DNA of 15,370 nt from Phocaeicola sp. (GCA_020026225.1 JAHHQU010000049.1:1-15370); one strand, 5' to 3'. Shown: positions 7,407 through 15,370, numbered from the stretch's first letter. Notes: generated from the letters alone by a model not told the origin. Made by a program: numbers and translations.

Positions 7407-8882
7407 ATGGCACAAAATTCACGTCAGATACAAGCACAAGCACAACAGCAGGTACAAACCTTATCCCCACAACAGGTTTTGGTGGTCAAGCTATTGGAAC
7501 TTCCAACAATAGAGTTGGAAGAACGCGTTCATGCTGAACTCTTAGACAATCCAGCCTTAGAAGAGGGAAAAGAGCCTTCAGGCGAAACAGACGGTGCTGA
7601 AGATGAATATAACGAACCGAATGAAGACGCCAATGCGGGCAGCAACGAAGACGTTTCCTTAGGAGATTACCGTACAGAAGACGACATTCCCGACTATAAA
7701 TTACAGGAAAACAACCGTTCGAAAGGTGAAACACCCGAAGAAATTCCTTTCTCCGACAACATTTCTTTTTATGAAACGCTGAAGGAGCAGTTGGACATGC
7801 ACGATCTGTCTCCAGAAGATAAAGATTTGGGAGAATACATCATCGGCTCACTGGATGATGACGGTATCTTGCGCAAAACCATGGATGCACTGATTGACGA
7901 ACTGGCCATCTATCAAGGAATCTACGTCACAGAAAAGCAGCTGGAGCATGTTTTGTCTGTAATCCAAAGCTTCGACCCTGCAGGAATCGGAGCAAGAAGC
8001 CTTCAAGAATGCCTGCTTTTACAAATAAAGCGCAAAGAAAACACTCCAACAAACCAAATAGCTCATGACATCATCTACTATTATTGCGATGAATTCACCA
8101 AAAAGAACAAGGAGAAGATTATCCAGCGAATGAACATCACCGAAGAGCAATACGATGCTGCCTATGCTGAATTGGTCAGATTGAATCCCAGACCAGGAAG
8201 TTCTTTGGGAGAAGCTATGGGCAAGAATCTCCAACAAATCATACCAGACTTCATCGTTGAAACAGAAGATGATGGAAGCATCATTCTCAGCCTCAACAAC
8301 CACAATGTTCCAGAGTTGAGATTGAGCCGTGAGTTTACAGAAATGCTGGACGAACACACGCGCAACAAATCCAACCAATCGAAGGAATCGAAAGATGCCT
8401 TCCTTTTCTTGAAGCAGAAGGTTGACGCCGCACAAGGATTCATCAATGCCGTAAAGCAACGTCAGCAGACATTATTAAGCACCATGCAAACCATCATCGA
8501 CCTGCAACGCCCCTTCTTTTTGGAAGGAGATGAAACGTTGTTGCGTCCCATGATATTGAAAGACGTTGCAGAACGTGCCAACTTGGATATCTCCACGATT
8601 TCACGCGTAAGCAACAGCAAGTATGTACAGACCAACTTCGGAATTTATTCGTTGAAATTCTTCTTCAGTGACGGATATACTACCGACAGCGGAGAAGAAC
8701 TATCAGTTCGCGAAATCAAACGCTACTTAAAGGAACTGGTCGACAATGAAAATAAGGCGAATCCGTTCACCGATGATGAATTGGCAGAAAAGTTGAAAGA
8801 AAAGGGATATCCCATCGCTCGACGAACAGTCGCCAAATACCGTCAACAATTAAATATTCCGATAGCCCGATTAAGAAGATAA
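7407..8882 (+). CDS. rpoN: RNA polymerase sigma-54 factor
   Basis: This is the alternative sigma factor that directs RNA polymerase to -24/-12 promoters and needs AAA+ enhancer-binding activators to open DNA. The 491-residue protein has all three parts in order. Region I is Gln- and Leu-rich (about 1-50, including QAQAQQQVQTLSPQQVLV). Region II is a short acidic linker (about 52-115). Region III includes the core-binding part (FDPAGIGARSLQECLLLQIK near 189-208, NPRPG at 260-264) and a helix-turn-helix near 384-404. The RpoN box ARRTVAKYR at 471-479 contacts the -24 element. Length is normal for the family. No enhancer-binding protein gene is nearby. The next gene starts two bases after the stop, so rpoN leads what looks like a five-gene operon. 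Confidence 0.97.
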   Translation: MAQNSRQIQAQAQQQVQTLSPQQVLVVKLLELPTIELEERVHAELLDNPALEEGKEPSGETDGAEDEYNEPNEDANAGSNEDVSLGDYRTEDDIPDYKLQENNRSKGETPEEIPFSDNISFYETLKEQLDMHDLSPEDKDLGEYIIGSLDDDGILRKTMDALIDELAIYQGIYVTEKQLEHVLSVIQSFDPAGIGARSLQECLLLQIKRKENTPTNQIAHDIIYYYCDEFTKKNKEKIIQRMNITEEQYDAAYAELVRLNPRPGSSLGEAMGKNLQQIIPDFIVETEDDGSIILSLNNHNVPELRLSREFTEMLDEHTRNKSNQSKESKDAFLFLKQKVDAAQGFINAVKQRQQTLLSTMQTIIDLQRPFFLEGDETLLRPMILKDVAERANLDISTISRVSNSKYVQTNFGIYSLKFFFSDGYTTDSGEELSVREIKRYLKELVDNENKANPFTDDELAEKLKEKGYPIARRTVAKYRQQLNIPIARLRR

Positions 8883-8884
8883 AT

Positions 8885-9565
8885 ATGAAAGAAACCACTA
8901 TACCAGATGAATTGACCATTTGTAAGGAAGGTCCTAAAGAGCCTGAATATCCGAAAGGCACATTGTATCTAATGGCACATATTGTATCCATTATCTTTAC
9001 GCCTTTCTTGTCCCCTTTTCTGGCTTTTATTCTCTTGTTCATGTTCACCTATCTGAACATAATGCCTATACCATACAAGCTTACCGTATTGGCTCTGGTT
9101 TTCTGTTTCACCATCGCACTCCCTATGCTGGGAATCTTTTTCTACCAGAAGCTTAACGGATGGGGATTACGCGGTCTGAACGAACGAGAAAAACGATTTG
9201 TTCCCTATCTGCTGACTATCATGAGCTATGTAGGCGGTTTACTGACGATGCTTCGTCTGCATCTTCCCCATTACATGGCCGGAATCCTGCTGGCAGTACT
9301 TATCTGCATGATTCTATGCGCCATTGTCAATATTTGGTGGAAAGTCAGCACCCACGCAGCCAGCAGTGGAATGATGGTAGGCGGTCTGTTATCATACAGC
9401 TTCCTCTTCATGTTCAATCCGATTAGCAGTCTTTGCGGATTCATCCTTCTTTCCGGCATGTTGGGTTCCGCCCGCATCATCGTGCGACAACATACATTGA
9501 ATGAGGTCCTTGGCGGTTTTTTTATCGGATTATTTTGTGGAATCATTGGAATTTTGTTTATTTGA
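8885..9565 (+). CDS. PAP2-like membrane phosphatase family protein
   Basis: This 226-residue multi-spanning membrane protein is probably of the PAP2/type-2 phosphatidic acid phosphatase superfamily, whose members remove phosphate from lipid phosphates or pyrophosphates. Hydrophobic segments begin near residue 27 after a hydrophilic N-terminus. The motifs are recognisable but divergent. REKRFVP (101-107) stands for motif 1, STHAASSG (155-162) for the usual PSGH motif 2, and SARIIVRQHTLNEVLGG (195-211) for motif 3, with Arg197 and His203 correctly spaced. The final acidic position is Glu207 rather than Asp. Start and spacing (two bases after rpoN) indicate translational coupling. Undecaprenyl-pyrophosphate or phosphatidylglycerol-phosphate dephosphorylation are possible roles, but the altered motifs also allow a non-catalytic protein. 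Confidence 0.7.
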   Translation: MKETTIPDELTICKEGPKEPEYPKGTLYLMAHIVSIIFTPFLSPFLAFILLFMFTYLNIMPIPYKLTVLALVFCFTIALPMLGIFFYQKLNGWGLRGLNEREKRFVPYLLTIMSYVGGLLTMLRLHLPHYMAGILLAVLICMILCAIVNIWWKVSTHAASSGMMVGGLLSYSFLFMFNPISSLCGFILLSGMLGSARIIVRQHTLNEVLGGFFIGLFCGIIGILFI

Positions 9566-9600
9566 AGAAAGATATTTTCTAACCTTTAAAAATAATCATC

Positions 9601-9981
9601 ATGAAATTTCCAACAAATGTAAAGTACACCAGCGAGCATGAATGGATTCGCCTTGAAGGAGAAGAAGCTTATGTAGGAATTACCGATTATGCTCAGGACC
9701 AATTAGGAGACATCGTCTTTGTAGATGTTCCTACCGAAGGAGAAACGCTAAAAAAAGGAGAAACATTTGGAAGTATTGAGGTAGTAAAGACAGTATCTGA
9801 CCTTTTCATCCCTATCGGCGGTGAAGTAGTAGAAGTAAATCCTGCTCTAGAAGAGAATCCAGAACTGGTCAACAAAGATCCATACGGCGAAGGATGGCTC
9901 ATCCGCATCAAACCTACCGATGTAGCTGAAATGGAAGATTTGCTTGATGCAGAAGGTTATAAACAATTAATCAACGAATAA
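9601..9981 (+). CDS. gcvH: Glycine cleavage system H protein
   Basis: This is the small lipoyl carrier protein of the glycine cleavage system. It shuttles the aminomethyl group from the P protein (glycine decarboxylase) to the T protein and is then reoxidised by the L protein. At 126 residues it has normal length and the family start YTSEHEWIRLEGEEAYVGIT. GSIEVVKTVSDL carries the lysine expected to be lipoylated (Lys63), followed by GGEVVEVN and the conserved ENPELVNKDPYGEGWLIRI. No gcvP, gcvT or lipoylation gene is visible in the window, so its partners must be elsewhere. It follows the PAP2-like gene by 35 bases and precedes purE by 33. The pairing with purE is consistent with one-carbon supply for purine synthesis, but that link is inference. 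Confidence 0.97.
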   Translation: MKFPTNVKYTSEHEWIRLEGEEAYVGITDYAQDQLGDIVFVDVPTEGETLKKGETFGSIEVVKTVSDLFIPIGGEVVEVNPALEENPELVNKDPYGEGWLIRIKPTDVAEMEDLLDAEGYKQLINE

Positions 9982-10014
9982 TCAAACTATATAAAATATC
10001 AAAAAATTAAACGA

Positions 10015-10524
10015 ATGAAACCAATTGTAAGTATCATCATGGGTAGCACTTCTGACCTCCCTGTGATGGAAAAGGCAGCTAAACTACTCGACGAAATGCA
10101 AGTTCCTTTCGAAATGAATGCACTTTCTGCTCACCGTACTCCGGCCGAAGTGGAAGCATTCGCCAAAAGTGCAGCCGACCGCGGCTTGAAAGTCATCATC
10201 GCTGCTGCAGGTATGGCCGCTGCTTTGCCAGGTGTAATCGCAGCCAATACCACTCTGCCTGTAATCGGAGTTCCTGTAAAAGGTTCTGTTTTGGACGGAG
10301 TTGACGCACTTTATTCAATCATCCAGATGCCTCTCGGCATTCCTGTTGCAACTGTAGCCATCAATGGTGCCATGAACGCTGCCATCCTAGCTGTACAGAT
10401 GCTTGCACTTTCTGACAAAGAACTCGCTCAGAAATTTGCAGACTATAAGGAAGGTTTGAAAAACAAGATTGTTAAAGCCAATCAAGACTTGAAAGAAGTT
10501 AAATACGCTTACAAGACAAATTAA
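10015..10524 (+). CDS. purE: N5-carboxyaminoimidazole ribonucleotide mutase
   Basis: PurE catalyses the carboxyl transfer that makes CAIR in de novo purine synthesis. The 169-residue protein has the phosphate-binding start IIMGSTSDLPVMEKA, the conserved SAHRTP (38-43), the LPGVIAANTTLPVIGVPVK segment, and GVDALYSIIQMPLGIPVATVAI. The run NGAMNAAILAVQML fits the bacterial class I mutase, which uses N5-CAIR made by PurK rather than free CO2. The family's common GGAAHLPG reads GMAAALPG here, lacking that histidine. A C-terminal helix (about 145-169) extends beyond the E. coli-type end. It is followed three bases later by ispG, so the two are surely co-transcribed. No purK is in the window. Confidence 0.96.
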   Translation: MKPIVSIIMGSTSDLPVMEKAAKLLDEMQVPFEMNALSAHRTPAEVEAFAKSAADRGLKVIIAAAGMAAALPGVIAANTTLPVIGVPVKGSVLDGVDALYSIIQMPLGIPVATVAINGAMNAAILAVQMLALSDKELAQKFADYKEGLKNKIVKANQDLKEVKYAYKTN

Positions 10525-10527
10525 CGA

Positions 10528-12372
10528 ATGGATTACTTCAATTATTCTCGCCGACAGGCGAATGAGGTATACGTTGGCGCCACCCCTATGGGTGGCGCTA
10601 ATCCTATACGAATCCAAAGCATGACCAACACAGTCACTATGGATACTGAAGCTTGTGTAGAACAAGCGAAACGAATCATCAATGCAGGCGGTGAATATGT
10701 CCGTCTCACCACTCAAGGGGTACGTGAAGCCGAAAATTTAAAGAATATCAATACCTGCCTTCGTGCACAGGGCTACAATACTCCTTTAATAGCCGACATT
10801 CACTTCAATCCGAAAGCCGCTGATGCAGCTGCCCTTTATGCGGAAAAGGTACGAATCAATCCAGGCAACTACGTTGATGCAGCCCGTACCTTCAAGAAAC
10901 TTGAATACACCGATGAAGAATACGCTCAAGAAATCCAGAAGATTCGAGACCGTTTCGTTCCTTTCCTGAATATCTGCAAGGAAAATCATACCGCCATCCG
11001 TTTAGGAGTCAACCACGGTTCTTTATCCGACCGTATCATGTCACGTTATGGTGACACCCCTGCAGGCATGGTAGAATCTTGCATGGAATTCTTACGCATC
11101 TGCGTGGATGAACATTTTTCCGATGTAGTCATTTCCATCAAGGCTTCCAATACGGTAGTCATGGTCAAGACCGTCCGTCTTTTAGTAGAAGAGATGGATA
11201 AAGAAGGTATGGCATTCCCTTTGCACCTCGGTGTAACCGAAGCTGGAAACGGTGAAGACGGTCGTATCAAATCGGCCCTCGGTATCGGAGCTTTGCTGGC
11301 CGACGGCTTGGGAGATACCATCCGCGTTTCTTTATCGGAAGCTCCTGAAGCTGAAATTCCTGTTGCCAAGAAACTAGTCGACTATATCATGCAGCGTAAG
11401 GACCATCCTTACATTCCGGGAGGAGTCGCTCCAGAATTCAACTACACCAACCCATCCAGACGAGTAACAGCCGCTGTGGGTAATGTAGGAGGCGAACACC
11501 TGCCTGTAGTTATCTCTGCCCGACTGGACAAAAACTACGAAGTCAGCTCACAGTTCAAACCTGATTATATCTACTGCGGACAAGCTCTTCCAGAAAACCG
11601 TGAAGAAGGAATCGGTTACATTGTCGATGCCAACGTATGGAACGAAGAGCCCAATACCTATCCGGCATTCAATACCGAACAGCTGATCGGCTTGCATCAA
11701 ATGAAAGCTGACCGCAAATTCCTCTTCACCACTTATATGGGACTGAATGAAGAAGCGGTAGCCTGCCTCCGTCTGCATCCAGAAGTAGTCATCATCGCTC
11801 AAAGCAACCACCCGAACCGTCTCGGTGAATATCGTGGACTTGTACATCAGATGATGAATCAAGGTTTGAAGAATCCAGTTGTCTTCTTCCAGCTCTACCA
11901 AGAAAAAGAATTGGAAGACCTTCAGCTGAAGTCTGCTGCCGATATGGGTGCCTTAATCTTCGACGGCTTCTGTGACGGTATTCTCCTATACAACCATGGA
12001 GGTGCTATAGCCGACACGAAAGTGGACGAAACCGCTTTCGGCATCTTGCAAGCCGGCAGAATCCGTACATCAAAGACAGAATATATTTCATGCCCCGGCT
12101 GCGGACGTACTCTATACGATTTGGAATCAACTATCGCCCGCATCAAAGCAGCTACCTCTCACCTGAAAGGCTTGAAGATTGGTATCATGGGCTGCATTGT
12201 CAACGGTCCTGGCGAAATGGCTGATGCCGACTATGGATACGTAGGTGCAGGACGTGGAAAAATCAGCCTTTACAAACGTAAAGAATGCATCAAAAAAAAT
12301 ATTCCAGAGGAACAGGCCGTTGAAAAACTGATCCAACTCATCAAAGACAACGGTGATTACATCGAAAAATAA
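10528..12372 (+). CDS. ispG: 4-hydroxy-3-methylbut-2-enyl diphosphate synthase, long form
   Basis: IspG (GcpE) is the [4Fe-4S] enzyme that reductively converts MEcPP to HMBPP in the non-mevalonate isoprenoid pathway. At 614 residues it is the long form with an insertion between the TIM barrel and the cluster domain, known from Bacteroidetes, Chlamydiae and plants. E. coli-type enzymes have about 370. The N-terminal barrel shows GGANPIRIQSMTNT, LIADIHFNP and RINPGNY, then GVNHGSLSDR and HLGVTEAGNGEDGRIKSA. The insertion runs roughly from residue 290 to 510. Cluster ligands are Cys522 and Cys525 (CPGCGRT) and Cys556 (GIMGCIVNGPGE), with Glu563 as the expected fourth ligand; the 3/31/7 spacing is close to the E. 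coli enzyme. The ATG lies three bases after the purE stop, and the gene is the last before a strong terminator. Confidence 0.97.
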   Translation: MDYFNYSRRQANEVYVGATPMGGANPIRIQSMTNTVTMDTEACVEQAKRIINAGGEYVRLTTQGVREAENLKNINTCLRAQGYNTPLIADIHFNPKAADAAALYAEKVRINPGNYVDAARTFKKLEYTDEEYAQEIQKIRDRFVPFLNICKENHTAIRLGVNHGSLSDRIMSRYGDTPAGMVESCMEFLRICVDEHFSDVVISIKASNTVVMVKTVRLLVEEMDKEGMAFPLHLGVTEAGNGEDGRIKSALGIGALLADGLGDTIRVSLSEAPEAEIPVAKKLVDYIMQRKDHPYIPGGVAPEFNYTNPSRRVTAAVGNVGGEHLPVVISARLDKNYEVSSQFKPDYIYCGQALPENREEGIGYIVDANVWNEEPNTYPAFNTEQLIGLHQMKADRKFLFTTYMGLNEEAVACLRLHPEVVIIAQSNHPNRLGEYRGLVHQMMNQGLKNPVVFFQLYQEKELEDLQLKSAADMGALIFDGFCDGILLYNHGGAIADTKVDETAFGILQAGRIRTSKTEYISCPGCGRTLYDLESTIARIKAATSHLKGLKIGIMGCIVNGPGEMADADYGYVGAGRGKISLYKRKECIKKNIPEEQAVEKLIQLIKDNGDYIEK

Positions 12373-12396
12373 ATTCAAGTAATCATCTGGAACAAG

Positions 12397-12440
12397 AAGC
12401 CCCGCTCTCCAGGCTACAATGCCTTGAAAGCGGGGCTTTT
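12397..12440. terminator. Bidirectional rho-independent terminator
   Basis: AAGCCCCGCT (12397-12406) pairs with AGCGGGGCTT (12429-12438), with an inner AGGC/GCCT pairing in the loop region and T-tracts on both strands. It closes the rpoN-ispG run 24 bases after the ispG stop. It also closes the converging protease gene, which stops at 12468. Confidence 0.93.
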
Positions 12441-12467
12441 CTTATACGATGCCATTCGCAGCACCGT

Positions 12468-14201
12468 TTATTTTTTATGTTCCTTCTTTTCTGAGGCCTT
12501 TTCAGCGACATCCTTCTTTACAGGAGCAGAAAGAATCTCTTTATACCGTTTGGTATCATTCAACACTTCCATCGCTTTATTCAAGTCCTTGTCGTCTTTC
12601 AAGCGTTCCATAATAGCACCACGCTGATAAAAGAAGCGAGTGACAATATCCTGAGCGATAAATTTCTTGATTTCCTTTGAGAACGTATCCAGATCACGGT
12701 CCAAATCATGAATCAATTTCTTTTCCAATGCACTGAATTCTTCAGTCGCTCCCTTGAGATATCCTTCAAACTCCGCTACCTCTTTCAAAGTCTTCATCAG
12801 CTGCTCGCTCTGTCTGTCGTAGGTGATATTGCGTCTTTTCACCAACTCCTTGAATTCCTTGTAATCTTCCTCACTGATCTTGAAATCTGCGACAGAAGCC
12901 GGTGCCGTATGGCTCATACAATACTGAGTAGCATAGTCAAAGATTACATCTTCATTGAGCAACGGATACAGAATATTAGGATATTTGACAGCCTTCACTT
13001 CAATATCGGGACGAATACCCCCTCCATCACGAACCTCACGACCTTTAGAAGTATGGAATACGTTCGTTTTCTCTTCTGGAGTTCTAGCTACCGATCCATC
13101 GGGATTCTTCTTGGAGTAATCGATAGCCTGAATGCAACGACCGCTTGGAATATAGTATTTGGATGTGGTCACCTTCAATGTACCATTATAAGGCAACGGA
13201 CGAGTTGTCTGAACCAAACCTTTACCATAAGTACGCGTACCTACAATAACGGCACGGTCTAAATCCTGCAAAGAACCACTTACAATTTCCGAAGCAGATG
13301 CCGTATTGCCATTGACCAGCACCGTAAGCGGAATGACCGTATCCACCGGTTCATAAAGGGTCTTGAACGTGCTCTGAGCCTGCTTCAGTTTTCCCTTGGT
13401 AGCAACGATCTGCCGACCTTTAGGGACAAACAGATTCACAATGTCTACAGCCTCAGCCAGCGAACCACCTCCATTATCACGCAAGTCAATAATCAGTGCA
13501 GTAGCTCCCTGCGCTTTCAAATCGATGAATGCTTTCTTGAAATCCTTTGCACAATTATCCGTAAAAGAAGTAAGTGTCAAGTAACCGATGCTGTCACTGA
13601 CCATTCCATAATACGGAATCGGATTGGTACGAATATTATTGCGTGTCAAGGTAAACTCCATCACGGTACTGTCATTCTTCAGCGGGCGCAATACCTTCAA
13701 GACAAAAGAAGTTCCCGGTTCACCACGCAAAGCTTCACTCACCTTGTTGCTGAAGTCCTGCGGCTTCATATCACCGCATACCATCTCTTTTCCGCCCACT
13801 TCCAAGATAATATCACCAGCCTTCACGCCCGATTCTGCAGCAGGCATTCCGACAATCGGTTCCACGATGGCGATCCGGTCTTTGGCTTTATAATAACGGA
13901 TCACTGCACCAATACCAGCATATTTACCCGTAATCATCTCTTTCAAACTGCTGACCTCTTCTTCCGGATAATATTCAGTATAAGGATCGGTAAGCAGCAA
14001 CATCCCATTTACGCCGTATTCAATAAACTTGTCTACATTCACCGTATCAACGTAAAACAAGTCCAACTCCTTGAATATCGCATTAAACAAGTCCAGATTC
14101 TTGGCTATACGGAAATTCCGGTCGTCCTCTTTAAAGCTAAGCAACCCGAATCCGAAAACCACGACCAATGCACCTGCTAATAATCGTTTTATGTTCTTCA
14201 T
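12468..14201 (-). CDS. S41 family C-terminal processing peptidase with PDZ domain
   Basis: This is a CtpA/Tsp-type serine protease, expected to act in the periplasm on protein C-termini. From the ATG at 14201 it has 577 residues. Residues 1-23 (MKNIKRLLAGALVVVFGFGL and on) form a signal peptide or membrane anchor, without a lipobox cysteine. A helical N-terminal region has LTDPYTEYYPEEE. A PDZ domain spans about 90-190, with PAAESGVKAGDIILEVGG. The S41 core follows, with LIIDLRDNGGGSLAEAVDI (237-255), NTASASE (299-305) giving catalytic Ser302, and TYGKGLVQTT giving Lys327; the 25-residue Ser-Lys spacing is the classic dyad. A ~150-residue charged helical tail ends in a lysine-rich sequence. 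An in-frame ATG at 14273 would add 24 residues in front of the signal peptide and overlap the upstream gene, so 14201 is preferred. It lies 49 bases after the PfkB-like kinase gene. Confidence 0.93.
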   Translation of the reverse strand: MKNIKRLLAGALVVVFGFGLLSFKEDDRNFRIAKNLDLFNAIFKELDLFYVDTVNVDKFIEYGVNGMLLLTDPYTEYYPEEEVSSLKEMITGKYAGIGAVIRYYKAKDRIAIVEPIVGMPAAESGVKAGDIILEVGGKEMVCGDMKPQDFSNKVSEALRGEPGTSFVLKVLRPLKNDSTVMEFTLTRNNIRTNPIPYYGMVSDSIGYLTLTSFTDNCAKDFKKAFIDLKAQGATALIIDLRDNGGGSLAEAVDIVNLFVPKGRQIVATKGKLKQAQSTFKTLYEPVDTVIPLTVLVNGNTASASEIVSGSLQDLDRAVIVGTRTYGKGLVQTTRPLPYNGTLKVTTSKYYIPSGRCIQAIDYSKKNPDGSVARTPEEKTNVFHTSKGREVRDGGGIRPDIEVKAVKYPNILYPLLNEDVIFDYATQYCMSHTAPASVADFKISEEDYKEFKELVKRRNITYDRQSEQLMKTLKEVAEFEGYLKGATEEFSALEKKLIHDLDRDLDTFSKEIKKFIAQDIVTRFFYQRGAIMERLKDDKDLNKAMEVLNDTKRYKEILSAPVKKDVAEKASEKKEHKK

Positions 14202-14250
14202 CTTTATACAATTAATTTGTTCTTCTTTACAAAGAAACACATTATTCTGC

Positions 14251-15237
14251 TTATGCCTGCAGTACTTCTTCAATATTTAACTTAATTTCATCCCATTTCT
14301 TCTTGGTCAGTTCGGTACCCAAGACCTGAATGACTGCACCAGCAAGAATTGAACTGATTTGTGCACACTTCTCGAAAGAATATCCGCAAGTCAATCCATA
14401 CATGAAGCCAGCCGCATAAAAATCGCCTGCTCCCGTCGTATCCACCACCTTCTTGACAGCCGGTGCTGAAACCTGAATCGATTCTGTGCCACGCTTAATA
14501 TACGAGCCTTCCTTACGTGCTTTCACTACTGCAATGCTACACTTGGAAGCGATGTCATTCAATGCTTCCTTCGGACTCTTGCCTGTAAATGCTTCCGCTT
14601 CGGTTTCATTGGCAAACACGATATCTACATATTGTGTTATCAGCAAGTCGAAGAAATCACGTTCTTCCTTCACCACATTATAGCTGGCCATATCCAGACA
14701 GATTTGCAATCCGGCCTCTTTAGCCAACTGCATAGCACGCAAAATCAACTCATGATCTTGCAACAAGTAGCCCTCTATATATAAATACGTATAACCAACA
14801 AACATGTCACGTGTCAAATCCTCAGCATGCAAAGTAGCTGCTGCACCCAAATATGTCGCAAAAGTACGTTCACCGTCGGGAGACACAAAAGTTGAAGCAA
14901 TACCTGTAGGAAGTTCGCCGTTCAGCAAATGTGCTTCCACCCCCAAACGTTTCATGCTCCGTTTAAAATAAGTACCGACTTCATCATTTCCAACCTTCCC
15001 GATGAATCCCGGCTGCGCTCCCAACTTAGCCAAAGCACTGATCGTATTGCCGGCTGCACCACCGGTAGAACGGCGCGTACGTAAAGAAGCCAACTTATTT
15101 TCTATTGTACTCAACTTTCCTTCATCAATCAACTGCATGCTTGCTTTAGGCAAAGCCAGCTCATTCAAGAGCTCATCTTCATCCATTTTCACCAAAATAT
15201 CCACTAAAGCATTGCCTAAACCTATTATTTTATCCAT
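14251..15237 (-). CDS. PfkB family carbohydrate/nucleoside kinase, adenosine kinase-like
   Basis: This is a cytoplasmic ribokinase-fold kinase that transfers ATP phosphate to a sugar or nucleoside hydroxyl. From the ATG at 15237 it has 328 residues. It starts with IIGLGNALVDILVKMDED, and has the first PfkB signature region STGGAAGNTISALAKLGAQ (57-75) and the second signature DTTGAGDFYAAGFMYGL (266-282), with Asp272 as catalytic base. Other features are FANETEAEAFTG (208-219) and a lid region near 100-130. The long N-terminal segment and STGGAAGNT resemble adenosine-kinase-like members more than ribokinase or fructokinase. That fits the purine genes nearby but does not prove the substrate. An upstream in-frame ATG at 15276 would add 13 residues across the promoter and is rejected. 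The S41 protease gene follows on the same strand. Confidence 0.88.
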   Translation of the reverse strand: MDKIIGLGNALVDILVKMDEDELLNELALPKASMQLIDEGKLSTIENKLASLRTRRSTGGAAGNTISALAKLGAQPGFIGKVGNDEVGTYFKRSMKRLGVEAHLLNGELPTGIASTFVSPDGERTFATYLGAAATLHAEDLTRDMFVGYTYLYIEGYLLQDHELILRAMQLAKEAGLQICLDMASYNVVKEERDFFDLLITQYVDIVFANETEAEAFTGKSPKEALNDIASKCSIAVVKARKEGSYIKRGTESIQVSAPAVKKVVDTTGAGDFYAAGFMYGLTCGYSFEKCAQISSILAGAVIQVLGTELTKKKWDEIKLNIEEVLQA

Positions 15238-15255
15238 TTTTTGAAAATTTTTCTG

Positions 15256-15263
15256 CAAAGATA
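15256..15263 (-). promoter_or_regulatory. Possible -7 element for the PfkB-like kinase gene
   Basis: On the minus strand this reads TATCTTTG, a match to TAnnTTTG, 18 bases before the kinase ATG at 15237. No TTTG lies at the usual 19-21 bases upstream; the nearest (TTTTG) is only 10 bases away. The leader would be very short. The element abuts the -33 TTG of the divergent tRNA promoter. Confidence 0.42.
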
Positions 15264-15294
15264 TTGCATATTTCAAAATATCCTACTACCTTTG
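15264..15294 (+). promoter_or_regulatory. Promoter of the tRNA-Asn gene
   Basis: TTG at 15264-15266 and TACCTTTG at 15287-15294 are separated by 20 bases, matching the Bacteroidetes primary-sigma promoter (TTTG, 19-21 bases, TAnnTTTG). The mature tRNA starts 24 bases after the -7 element, leaving a short 5' leader for RNase P to remove. Confidence 0.68.
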
Positions 15295-15317
15295 CATCGC
15301 AATTAAGAAAAAAACTT

Positions 15318-15370
15318 TCTTCAGTAGCTCAGTCGGTTAGAGCATCTGACTGTTAATCAGAGGGTCGTTG
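15318..15370 (+). tRNA. tRNA-Asn (GTT), cut by the window edge
   Basis: The 5' acceptor strand TCTTCAG (15318-15324) is followed by TA and a D arm with GCTC/GAGC pairing around AGTCGGTTA. The anticodon stem TCTGA/TCAGA holds the loop CTGTTAA, giving anticodon GTT for asparagine. The variable loop and the start of the T arm (GTTG) are present; the T loop and 3' acceptor strand lie beyond the window. It diverges from the PfkB-like kinase gene. Confidence 0.95.

Noticed and set aside
14202..14273. Extended S41 protease start at 14273
   Set aside because: It would bury the signal peptide behind 24 polar residues and overlap the kinase gene end.
15238..15276. Extended kinase start at 15276
   Set aside because: The extra 13 residues cover the likely promoter, and the conserved PfkB start is at MDKIIGLGNA.

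Overview
The window looks like chromosomal DNA from a Bacteroidales bacterium (Bacteroides/Phocaeicola type). Four things suggest this: the ~614-residue long form of IspG; a TGS/ThrRS-like/uridine-kinase fusion protein; start codons without strong Shine-Dalgarno sequences; and promoter-like elements of the Bacteroidetes primary-sigma type (TTG, about 20 bases, TAnnTTTG), clearest in front of a tRNA-Asn. Everything is inference from sequence; no database search was possible. No CRISPR array, insertion sequence, prophage or obvious foreign island is visible. This is mostly ordinary core genome.

Layout. Positions 1-218 hold the unresolved 3' end of something on the + strand, closed by a strong bidirectional terminator (217-261). 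Two tandem minus-strand paralogues (283-1977 and 2063-3757) encode Na+/phosphate symporter-type membrane proteins with C-terminal PhoU-like domains, separated by a long hairpin (1999-2034). Divergent from them is the nucleoside-kinase fusion gene (3843-5507). It converges on an NCS2/AzgA-type purine permease (5579-6862, minus) across a shared terminator (5522-5564). A 544-base spacer (6863-7406) precedes a + strand run that looks like one operon: rpoN, a PAP2-like membrane protein, gcvH, purE and ispG (7407-12372). That run ends at another bidirectional terminator (12397-12440). On the far side, minus-strand genes for a PfkB/adenosine-kinase-like enzyme (14251-15237) and a secreted S41 C-terminal-processing protease (12468-14201) are probably co-transcribed. 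A tRNA-Asn gene is cut by the right edge (from 15318) and fires divergently from the kinase, with nearly abutting promoter elements.

Functional themes. Several genes touch purine/nucleoside and phosphate economy: phosphate uptake, nucleoside kinase, purine-base permease, PurE and a putative adenosine kinase. The rpoN run also carries one-carbon (GcvH) and isoprenoid (IspG) functions, plus a PAP2-like protein that could act on a lipid phosphate. Whether this grouping is regulatory or incidental cannot be decided from the sequence.

No clearly new system was found. The points most worth checking are: the fusion kinase whose ThrRS-like domain has lost all four metal-ligand positions; a coding-looking but unannotated minus-strand stretch in the ncs2-rpoN spacer; the hairpin trapped between the two transporter genes; and a QSS-to-QAS change in the second transporter.
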